A stretch of DNA of 12,355 nt from BRH-c25 sp964447145 (GTDB lineage: Bacteria > Bacillota > Clostridia > Lutisporales > Lutisporaceae). Positions within the stretch are counted from its first letter, which is position 1. Each line of letters begins with the position of its first letter. The notes beneath the pieces were generated by a model that was not told the DNA's origin, searched no databases, and saw nothing but the letters and a program-made list of their open reading frames with translations. Positions 6,259 to 12,355 of this stretch are shown here, in pieces. Both the position numbers and the translations under genes were made by a program. The stretch is taken from the NCBI GenBank assembly GCA_964447145.1, contig CAYURW010000080.1, positions 1-12,355 on the forward strand. The letters run 5' to 3'.

Positions 6259-7281
6259 ATGAAAAAAATCTTAGCACTATTATTATGTTTAGTTATGGTA
6301 CCGATGGCACTTGCGGCATGCGGCCAAACGCAAGAGACACCACCCGTCGAGACGCCCAAAAATGTTACAAAAACAGGTCTTGCCATTATCTCTAATACAG
6401 AAAAATCAAAGGATGCCGGAGAAGGAAACGGATTGGCTCAATTTGATTCAATAGTTGTTGCTGTGTTAGTGGATAGCAGCGGCAAAATTGTTAATGCTGC
6501 AATTGACAGCGCACAGACGAAGGTGGAGTTTACAAACAAGGGGAAGATAACAACTCCCTTGGATTCTGTATTTGAGGCCAAGCAAGAGCTTGGAGAGAAG
6601 TATGGAATGAAAAAGGCATCAAAGATTGGCAAAGAGTGGAATGAGGAGGCAACAGCTCTTTCAAATTACGTGATAGGCAAAACCATTGAAGAAGTTAAAG
6701 GCATTGCGGTAAACGAGACAGGTGTTCCGACTGATACTGAACTATCTTCATCCGTGACCATTTCTATTCCCGGATATATCACTGCAATAGAAAAAGCTGT
6801 TGCAAATGCAAAAGAAATGGGCGCAGGCTCCGGTGACAAATTGGGCTTAGGAGTGGTAACAACTATTGCCAAGTCCAAGGATGCAGCCGATACCGATGGG
6901 TTAGCTCAGGCCTATACCTATTATACCGCTTCATCCTTCGGCAGCGACGGCAAAATCACAAGCTGTGTTATTGATGCTTCACAGACTAATATCAACTTCT
7001 CAAAGGATGGGAAAATTACTTCGGATATAAAAGCCGAGTACAAAACCAAGAATGAGCTGGGGGAAGCCTATGGAATGAAAAAGGCCTCCACGATAGGGAA
7101 AGAATGGAATGAGCAGGCAGAAGCTTTCGCAAAATATGTTGTCGGGAAGACTGTAAGCGAAGTAAAGGGAATTGCCGTCAAAGAGGGTGTTCCTACAGAA
7201 GCAGAGTTGACTTCTTCCGTGACCGTTCATGTCACTGATCTTATGACTATTATAGAAAAGGCATTTAATTTAAAAAAGTAG
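6259..7281 (+). CDS. pplA: PplA-like flavin-carrier lipoprotein with two repeated domains
   Basis: A 340-residue secreted lipoprotein. The signal peptide MKKILALLLCLVMVPM leads to lipobox LAAC with lipidated C21, followed by a Pro/Thr linker. Two homologous domains follow, about residues 38-182 and 195-337. They share SKDA, GLAQ, YGMKKAS, IGKEWNE, GKT..EVKGIAV and the ending GVPT..EL.SSVT. The repeated SSVT threonines, T167 and T322, sit where FMN_bind proteins carry the flavinylated residue. Glutamate (E161, E316) occupies the usual aspartate position six residues before. In Listeria, PplA is a two-domain lipoprotein flavinylated by FmnB, and the next gene here is that type of transferase. 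The likely role is to accept electrons from the quinone pool and pass them to soluble flavins, iron or other outside acceptors. Family assignment rests on architecture and context. The alternative is a substrate-specific flavin reductase subunit. Confidence 0.85.
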   Translation: MKKILALLLCLVMVPMALAACGQTQETPPVETPKNVTKTGLAIISNTEKSKDAGEGNGLAQFDSIVVAVLVDSSGKIVNAAIDSAQTKVEFTNKGKITTPLDSVFEAKQELGEKYGMKKASKIGKEWNEEATALSNYVIGKTIEEVKGIAVNETGVPTDTELSSSVTISIPGYITAIEKAVANAKEMGAGSGDKLGLGVVTTIAKSKDAADTDGLAQAYTYYTASSFGSDGKITSCVIDASQTNINFSKDGKITSDIKAEYKTKNELGEAYGMKKASTIGKEWNEQAEAFAKYVVGKTVSEVKGIAVKEGVPTEAELTSSVTVHVTDLMTIIEKAFNLKK

Positions 7282-7300
7282 CAAAACTAAGATGAAAGCA

Positions 7301-7341
7301 TTTCGTGCCATTTGTATCCAGTGGCTCTATTTGGCACGAAA
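7301..7341. repeat. Intercistronic inverted repeat between lipoprotein and apbE genes
   Basis: Perfect 10-bp arms TTTCGTGCCA (7301-7310) and TGGCACGAAA (7332-7341) flank a 21-base loop. A second TGGC at 7322-7325 offers a competing pairing with GCCA at 7307-7310. No T-run follows. It could protect the abundant lipoprotein mRNA from decay and so set the dose of the two proteins, or it could be an operator. Confidence 0.55.
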
Positions 7342-7374
7342 CATATTGTCTGCAATTTTGGAGATAGTAAGTTG

Positions 7375-8403
7375 ATGAAAAAGCTAATTTGTATTGCATT
7401 AGTCTTTATAATGGTTATAAGCGCTTCAGCCTGCGCAAGAAAAGAAAAGAAGCGTTATCAAGCGGAATTCCTTGAGTTATTTGATACTGAAACCAAAATA
7501 GTCTCATATTTGGAAAGCAAGAAGGAATTCAACAGGCAGGTAGAGTTTATTTACAATACCCTGGAAGAGTATAACAACCTTTATGATATTTATAACAACT
7601 ATGAAGGCTTGAACAATATAAAAACAATTAACGATAATGCGGGGATAATGCCCGTGAAAGCAGACAAGAGAATTATTGATCTGCTTCTTTTTTCTAAGAA
7701 GGCATATGAAATCACCGGGGGGAGAACAAACATTGCCTTTGGTTCCGTTCTGAAAATATGGCATAAATACCGCACTGAAGGCATAGATGATCCGGAAAAT
7801 GCGAAGCTGCCCCCAATGGATCTGTTGGCTGAAGCAGCGAAACATATGGATATTAATAAAATTATAATTGATGAGGCCGGCTCGACAGTTTATTTGAGCG
7901 ATCCGGATATGAGCCTTGATGTAGGCGCAGTTGCAAAGGGTTATGCAGTTGAGCAGGTGTGCGGACTTGCAGTTGAAAATGGGTTTGCATCCGGACTTGT
8001 AAGCGTTGGAGGGAATATTAAGGCAATCGGTATGAAGAATGAAAACGGGCAGCTTTGGAATGTGGGGATAAAAAACCCCAACAAAGAAAGTGATCAATCG
8101 ATGCTTCATATTTCTTACATAAAGGATGCCTCTCTTGTGACCAGCGGCAGTTATGAAAGGCACTATACCGTCAACGGGAAGGAGTACAATCATATTATAG
8201 ACCCGGTGACGCTAATGCCCGCCGGGTATTTTTCATCCTGCACAATATTGGCAAAGGATTCAGGCATAGCCGATGCCCTTTCCACTGCTGTTTTTATAAT
8301 GCCCTTTGATGAGGGAAAGCAGTTGGTGGCAAGTCTTCCCGATGCAGATGCCTTATGGGTATTCCCGGACGGCACCATAAAATATAGTTCAAACTTTAAG
8401 TAA
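7375..8403 (+). CDS. fmnB: ApbE-family FMN:protein transferase lipoprotein (FmnB-like)
   Basis: A 342-residue enzyme expected to transfer FMN from FAD to a threonine of extracytoplasmic proteins, with Mg2+. The signal peptide ends in lipobox ASAC with C20, so the enzyme is anchored on the outer face of the membrane. ApbE landmarks are all present: DVGAVAKGYA at 182-191 (the D-G-AKG-Y segment), SVGGN shortly after, HIIDPVT with H273 and D276, and the metal-binding DALST at 300-304. ATG 7375 is chosen because GGAG (7360-7363) precedes it and the signal peptide begins there; the longer frame from 7312 starts inside the intercistronic inverted repeat. The obvious substrate is the two-domain lipoprotein encoded just upstream, and possibly Ndh2. 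The function is well supported; the exact targets are inferred. Confidence 0.92.
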   Translation: MKKLICIALVFIMVISASACARKEKKRYQAEFLELFDTETKIVSYLESKKEFNRQVEFIYNTLEEYNNLYDIYNNYEGLNNIKTINDNAGIMPVKADKRIIDLLLFSKKAYEITGGRTNIAFGSVLKIWHKYRTEGIDDPENAKLPPMDLLAEAAKHMDINKIIIDEAGSTVYLSDPDMSLDVGAVAKGYAVEQVCGLAVENGFASGLVSVGGNIKAIGMKNENGQLWNVGIKNPNKESDQSMLHISYIKDASLVTSGSYERHYTVNGKEYNHIIDPVTLMPAGYFSSCTILAKDSGIADALSTAVFIMPFDEGKQLVASLPDADALWVFPDGTIKYSSNFK

Positions 8404-8416
8404 TAGTGTTTGTGGC

Positions 8417-8425
8417 AAGGAGGTG
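8417..8425 (+). promoter_or_regulatory. Ribosome binding site selecting a TTG start for the sensor kinase
   Basis: AAGGAGGTG is nearly the full anti-Shine-Dalgarno complement and ends 4 bases before TTG 8430 (6 bases after the AGGAGG core). The in-frame GTG at 8406 lies upstream of it and the next ATG (8475) is too far downstream, so TTG 8430 is the best start. Confidence 0.75.
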
Positions 8426-8429
8426 CATC

Positions 8430-9818
8430 TTGGTCAGGGAATATTTTTTCCTGTATTTGATTTACGGTTTTTCCATGATCAATATGGGAGTTTATTCTAT
8501 TAAGCAAAAAGACATAAAAGTAAGCAATCTTCATTTGGTAAAATCCCTGAAATATCTGGGGTATTTTGCCGTGACCCATGGTATAAGTGAATGGCTTACA
8601 ATGGTAAATTATATTAGTCTTTATCCGGATTCCTATATGTATTTGTATGAAATAAATGAAGTCATTAAAGCCGGTTCCTTTGCTTTTTTAATGTATTTTG
8701 GTCTTGACCTACTGCATTCAATGGGCAAGGTAAAAAAATGGGTTTTGAAAATTCCGGTGGCGCTGTTGTTGATACATTTTTTGGGTTTTGTTGCTCTAAT
8801 CATTGAACATGGAGTGGACTACCATTTTTTAAATCAGAAGTTCGATTATGTAATAATGAGATATGTGATGGCGCTTTCCAGCGGAATGATAACAGCAGCC
8901 GCCTTATATTTGAATGCCGGACTAATAGAAGAGACAATATCGGTCAAAATGGCAGGAAGATACAAAAGCCTGACATGGACATTTTTGATATATGGGGTAC
9001 TTGAGGGGGCATTTGTGAGAAAAGCTCAATTCTTTCCGGCAAATATAATCAACTGGGATCTTTTTGTTAACATATTTAGGTTTCCGGCCCTTGCGATAAA
9101 GGCTGTTGTCGGCCTGGTTATCAATTTCCTGCTGGTCAAAGTAATCGATACCTTTAGCTGGGAACAGGAGGAAAAGCTAAAAAGGTTCGAAGAGCGAAGG
9201 ATAGTAGACCGGGAGAGAAGAAAATTAGGAATGGAGATTCATGATAGCATCATTCAAGGGCTGTATGCAGCCGGATTAAAAATAGAGTACCTGATAAACA
9301 GCAAGCAGTGCGGAAAATTGGAAGAATCCCTGGAGAAAGTGAAGAGTGATCTGAACAATACCATTGACAGGACTCGGGAATTTCTGTCCTCCACCTCAAT
9401 ACAAACTATTGAGCTGGAGGACCTTAGGGACAGTCTTCAGCTATTAATACAGAAATACAACAAGAGTCAGGATATAAAAATAAATATGAAATATGAGGTA
9501 TCCCCGTTAAGTGTAGGGCAATTGTCGCCGGATAAATCCACACAGATCTATTATATAATACAGGAAGCAGTAAGCAACGTGGTAAAGCATTCAAAGGCAG
9601 ATCATGCAGATATTCTGGTGGAGGCCAGATGTGATTTTTTATACATTTCCATAATTGACAACGGCAAAGGAATCTCCTTTGAAGAGTTAGAATCAAAAAA
9701 GCATTTAGGGATCATTTCCATGCAGGAAAGAGCCAAACAGGCAGATGGGCTTCTTAATATCAATAAATCAAACGGAGGCACGTGTGTCGAGCTTATGATA
9801 CCTTGGGGGGAACCGTAA
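8430..9818 (+). CDS. NarL-family sensor histidine kinase with multi-pass membrane sensor
   Basis: A 462-residue kinase from TTG 8430. The first 240 residues form about seven predicted membrane helices (near 4-23, 37-60, 76-97, 104-126, 139-162, 181-197 and 211-238). A charged linker leads to a HisKA_3 dimerisation domain with phospho-acceptor H271 (GMEIHDSIIQG). The HATPase domain has N383 in the N box (EAVSNVVKH), D410 in DNGKGI and a HLGIISM box. Histidines in or next to the membrane part (H50 in the THGISEW segment, H96, H116, H127) could bind a redox ligand, but no known sensor domain is identifiable. It starts 26 bp after the apbE stop and its own stop is 2 bp before the response regulator, so it is co-transcribed with the electron-transfer genes. 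Redox or quinone sensing is inferred from context only. Confidence 0.88.
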   Translation: MVREYFFLYLIYGFSMINMGVYSIKQKDIKVSNLHLVKSLKYLGYFAVTHGISEWLTMVNYISLYPDSYMYLYEINEVIKAGSFAFLMYFGLDLLHSMGKVKKWVLKIPVALLLIHFLGFVALIIEHGVDYHFLNQKFDYVIMRYVMALSSGMITAAALYLNAGLIEETISVKMAGRYKSLTWTFLIYGVLEGAFVRKAQFFPANIINWDLFVNIFRFPALAIKAVVGLVINFLLVKVIDTFSWEQEEKLKRFEERRIVDRERRKLGMEIHDSIIQGLYAAGLKIEYLINSKQCGKLEESLEKVKSDLNNTIDRTREFLSSTSIQTIELEDLRDSLQLLIQKYNKSQDIKINMKYEVSPLSVGQLSPDKSTQIYYIIQEAVSNVVKHSKADHADILVEARCDFLYISIIDNGKGISFEELESKKHLGIISMQERAKQADGLLNINKSNGGTCVELMIPWGEP

Positions 9819-9820
9819 GA

Positions 9821-10459
9821 ATGAATAAAAAGATAAGGGTTTTGACAGTTGACGATCACAATGTGGTAAGAGATGGATTGAAATTGGTGCTACAGGTTGG
9901 AGACCATATAGAAGTATGCGGTGAAGCGGGAAGCTTGAATGAGGCTATGAAAGCTATCCCCGAGACAGAACCGGACGTCATTCTGCTTGACTCAAAGCTG
10001 CCAGACGGAGATGGCGCCATAGGGTGTATCCGCATGAAAAGCAAGTACCCCGATGTGAAGATCATTGTTCTGACTGCATATTCACAGGATTATCTGGTTA
10101 TTGAGACTATCAAGGCCGGGGCAGACGGTTATTTATTGAAAAGCATAAAAAGCGAGGAACTCATAAAAAACATCATATCTGTTTATAATGGAGATTATGT
10201 TCTAGATCCCTCGGTAACGGAAGTTGTTTTTAACAATGTAGCTTTGCGGGGGGACAAAAATGAACTGAACAATAAGCTGAGCCCAAGGGAAAAAAGTATA
10301 CTCCAGATGATCAGCGAAGGCAAGGCAAATAAGGAAATTGCGGCAGCGCTGCTCATTTCGGAAAAAACAGTGCGCAACTACATAAGCAGTATTTTTAAAA
10401 AATTAGACGTTTCCAATAGAACAGAGGCAGCAAGTTATTGGATAAAAAGGGAATCCTGA
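9821..10459 (+). CDS. NarL/LuxR-type response regulator
   Basis: A 212-residue DNA-binding response regulator. The receiver domain (about 5-120) has acidic pair D11/D12, phosphorylation site D57 (ILLDSKLPDGDG), T85 and K107. A LuxR-type helix-turn-helix (about 150-208) has the usual SPRE...EGKANKEIA..L.ISEKTVRNY pattern. ATG 9821 is 2 bp past the kinase stop, with GGGGGGAA (9805-9812) upstream; an in-frame ATG at 9782 lies inside the kinase gene and is rejected. It is the evident partner of the preceding kinase. Likely targets are the promoters of this cluster, where the shared CTATATAGAATA words occur, but that link is untested. The stop codon sits in the loop of the terminator. Confidence 0.93.
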   Translation: MNKKIRVLTVDDHNVVRDGLKLVLQVGDHIEVCGEAGSLNEAMKAIPETEPDVILLDSKLPDGDGAIGCIRMKSKYPDVKIIVLTAYSQDYLVIETIKAGADGYLLKSIKSEELIKNIISVYNGDYVLDPSVTEVVFNNVALRGDKNELNNKLSPREKSILQMISEGKANKEIAAALLISEKTVRNYISSIFKKLDVSNRTEAASYWIKRES

Positions 10460-10476
10460 CAGATTCCCTTTTTATC
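10441..10476. terminator. Perfect bidirectional terminator between convergent genes
   Basis: GATAAAAAGGGAATC (10441-10455) and GATTCCCTTTTTATC (10462-10476) form a 15-bp perfect stem with a 6-base loop, CTGACA, that contains most of the response regulator stop (10457-10459). The TTTTT in the right arm serves the + strand, and the AAAAA in the left arm gives a T-run on the minus strand. It can therefore end both the two-component operon and the minus-strand gene whose stop is at 10494-10496. Confidence 0.88.
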
Positions 10477-10493
10477 AAAGATTCTCTTTTTGC

Positions 10494-12355
10494 TTAGTCC
10501 TGTGTTTCTTTCATAACATTTTCGTAGTTTACCAATCCCAATGGGTTTACCCTTGCTCCGACAATACTATTTTTTGTGGCCAGTCCCAGTTTTGGGTGGT
10601 AAATGAATACCCAGGGGCAATCGTCTACAATTATTTTTTGCAGCTCCTTGTACAATTCAAGTTTTTTGTTTGGATTGATCACTTCTTTTGCCCTATCCAT
10701 AAGCTCCATGACCTTAGGATTGTTATACCTGTTGAAGTTTGTCTGATTATTGGGGTTAAACAGGGGCTGCAGATAATTGTCCGGATCTCCCGTATCGGCT
10801 ATCCATCTGGCGATAAATATATCACACTTTGATAAAGTCTCGTTTTTCAGGTAATCCTTGGGTGGTATTTTGGTTATTTCGACTTTAATTCCCAGTTCCT
10901 TCAGATCATTTATTACATACTCGCTGATCTTGTGAAACATAGTGGATTCGGAGTCATCCCTTACAAAAACTTTTACTGGTCCCGACTTATAGAGGCCTTC
11001 CTTGGTAAGAATGTCTTTTGCAAGGGACTGATTGTATGAGAATCCCGGAAGATAGGAGTTATCTACTATTTTTGGCGGAATCGGCCCCCTGGCTTCTTCA
11101 CCCAGATCCCCTAATAAGTCGCTTATTAATTTCTTTTTATTGATACCAATGTTCAACGCTTTTCTGGCTTCCTTGCTTCTTGCAAATACAGAGCTGCTTT
11201 CAAGGTTGAATCCGACGAAATAAGTTCCTAATACGTCGCTTAATTCTGTCTTTGCCTGCGGCACTTTTTTGATCCTTTCGTGATCCTCCTTGCTGTTAAA
11301 GGTAATGAAGTCGTATTTGTCATCGATAAAGCCCTGTACAATATCATCATTTTTATAATAGACTACAATTTTATCCTGATAGGGAGCACCGCGGTAATAC
11401 CCGTCAAAAGCTTTAAAAACGCTGTATTCATCGGTTTTTTCTTTGAGTATATACGGGCCGCAGCCGGTCAAAATACCTTTTTCTAAATCTTCCTTAGCAA
11501 GTATACATGAACTGAACTGGCCCAAATTGAGTAAAAATCCGCTGTAGGGCCTTATCAGCTTTATGGAAAGCCGGTAATTATCAAGGACCCTTATACCGGT
11601 TATTTCCTTTGCCGTGCCGTTGACATAGGCTTCCGCCCCTTCAATATGCTCCAGAAGCCAGGTATTGTTGGACTTGAGCTTTGGGCTCATCATATATTCA
11701 TAGGAATATTTAACGTCTCCCGCTAATATTTCTCTCCCATTATGGAACTTTGCCCCTTTCCTCAAATAAAACACCCAGGTGACCCCATCATCCTCCACAT
11801 GCCAGCTTTTTGCGACCCCGGGGGAGACCTCCCCTGTTGCCCCGATATATAGGAGGGTTCCGTAGACATTGTACAAAATTTGACCGCTGTCCTGGTCATA
11901 GGCCAATTGGGGGTTGAATTCCAAGGGCTTGGAGTTCAAAGGTATGTTTAAAGTGGATTCGCCTTTGCCTTCTGACCCCAATCCTTCCAGCAGTGTGTTC
12001 GAATTGGTCTCAAGATCCTCGGACACCATAGCCAATGAATCCAAAGAGGTTCTTGTATACTGGGTATTCAAGGATGCGATATCTACGAGGAAGGTAACCT
12101 TATTTGAATTGTTGGTCATTTCTTCGGTCATTCTGATCATATTTTCCAGGTTTTCGGTCTGCTTGGCGGTTGCAGCGTTTATTTCCTCTGTAATTCTTGT
12201 GGTATCGTTTACTGCACTGATGATCTCATTGAAAACCTTCATGGTATTGTTGGCAATGTCTGAACCTTCATGTATCCGGGTCATACTGTCATCCATTGCC
12301 TTAATTGTATTATTCACTTCGTTATTGATTTCCTTTATGACCTCAACTATTTGAT
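10494..12355 (-). CDS. Chemoreceptor signalling domain fused to family 5 solute-binding domain (5' end outside window)
   Basis: The frame is open from 12353 to the stop at 10494-10496 (about 619 residues). It has no start in the window: the GTG at 12317 is internal to a continuous coiled coil. The visible N-terminal part, to about position 12010, is a heptad-rich helix with IxxINxxV...IxEGSDIANNTMKVFNEII...ITEEINAATAKQTENLENM. This matches the descending arm of an MCP signalling hairpin. From about 11957 on it is an SBP_bac_5 domain: opening strand LNIPLN, GEVSPGVAKSW, the LRKGAKFHNGREILAGDVKYSYE signature, and a C-terminal lobe that includes GTYFVGFN, TGDPDNYL and NPLGLVNY. Between the halves I see no membrane helix, signal peptide or lipobox. 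The product is therefore either a cytosolic receptor sensing peptides or related ligands, or a protein anchored by its unseen N-terminus. It is convergent with the redox cluster and probably unrelated to it. Confidence 0.85.
   Translation of the reverse strand, partial: QIVEVIKEINNEVNNTIKAMDDSMTRIHEGSDIANNTMKVFNEIISAVNDTTRITEEINAATAKQTENLENMIRMTEEMTNNSNKVTFLVDIASLNTQYTRTSLDSLAMVSEDLETNSNTLLEGLGSEGKGESTLNIPLNSKPLEFNPQLAYDQDSGQILYNVYGTLLYIGATGEVSPGVAKSWHVEDDGVTWVFYLRKGAKFHNGREILAGDVKYSYEYMMSPKLKSNNTWLLEHIEGAEAYVNGTAKEITGIRVLDNYRLSIKLIRPYSGFLLNLGQFSSCILAKEDLEKGILTGCGPYILKEKTDEYSVFKAFDGYYRGAPYQDKIVVYYKNDDIVQGFIDDKYDFITFNSKEDHERIKKVPQAKTELSDVLGTYFVGFNLESSSVFARSKEARKALNIGINKKKLISDLLGDLGEEARGPIPPKIVDNSYLPGFSYNQSLAKDILTKEGLYKSGPVKVFVRDDSESTMFHKISEYVINDLKELGIKVEITKIPPKDYLKNETLSKCDIFIARWIADTGDPDNYLQPLFNPNNQTNFNRYNNPKVMELMDRAKEVINPNKKLELYKELQKIIVDDCPWVFIYHPKLGLATKNSIVGARVNPLGLVNYENVMKETQD

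Noticed and set aside
7504..8193. 229-residue minus strand frame inside the apbE gene
   Set aside because: It is antisense to a complete ApbE with all catalytic motifs, and its translation looks like no protein family.
12317..12317. Start codon of the minus-strand gene at GTG 12317
   Set aside because: The frame stays open to the window edge and the residues before it continue the MCP heptad pattern, so the gene begins outside the window.
11914..12354. 146-residue + strand frame opposite the MCP/SBP_5 gene
   Set aside because: It is antisense to a clear coiled coil and binding domain, matches no family, and lacks a convincing ribosome binding site.

Overview
The window looks like chromosomal DNA of a Gram-positive anaerobe of the Clostridia (Firmicutes). 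The base composition is moderately AT-rich, Shine-Dalgarno sequences are strong (AGGAGG), there are lipoprotein signal peptides, and the genes resemble those of Firmicutes. A run of exactly 100 N inside a short-period repeat shows it is a draft assembly. These are judgements by eye; no database was searched.

Layout. Positions 1-100 hold two copies of a 50-bp tandem repeat. Next come an ArsA/Get3-type ATPase with a C-terminal Hsp20-like domain (184-1359) and an overlapping small unknown gene (1352-1561), closed by an intrinsic terminator (1586-1615). After a 280-bp AT-rich leader follows a redox cluster, all on the + strand: type II NADH dehydrogenase with a C-terminal membrane domain (1894-3885), polyprenyl diphosphate synthase (3878-4861), a hexanucleotide microsatellite with the assembly gap (4901-5142), a UbiA/MenA-like prenyltransferase (5188-6093), a lipoprotein with two repeated flavin-carrier-like domains (6259-7281), an ApbE-type FMN transferase lipoprotein (7375-8403), and a NarL-family sensor kinase and response regulator (8430-9818, 9821-10459). 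A perfect bidirectional terminator (10441-10476) separates this from a convergent minus-strand gene. That gene runs off the right edge and joins part of a chemoreceptor signalling domain to a family 5 solute-binding domain.

How the genes fit together. Ndh2, a dedicated demethylmenaquinone-type quinone pair (polyprenyl synthase plus UbiA prenyltransferase), a PplA-like lipoprotein and an FmnB/ApbE flavin transferase form the recognisable core of the flavin-based extracellular electron transfer (FLEET) system known from Listeria monocytogenes. The expected electron path is NADH to Ndh2, to a membrane quinone, to FMN bound covalently to the lipoprotein, to outside acceptors. EetA, EetB, FmnA and the ECF flavin transporter are not in this window. 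The adjacent two-component system probably regulates the cluster.

Most notable observations: (1) a textbook ApbE flavinylation motif, DSVTGAT, in the predicted outside loop of the Ndh2 membrane domain; (2) the MCP/SBP_5 fusion with no visible membrane segment between the two halves; (3) the microsatellite between the two quinone genes; and (4) a 12-base motif shared by the leaders of ndh2 and the lipoprotein gene.
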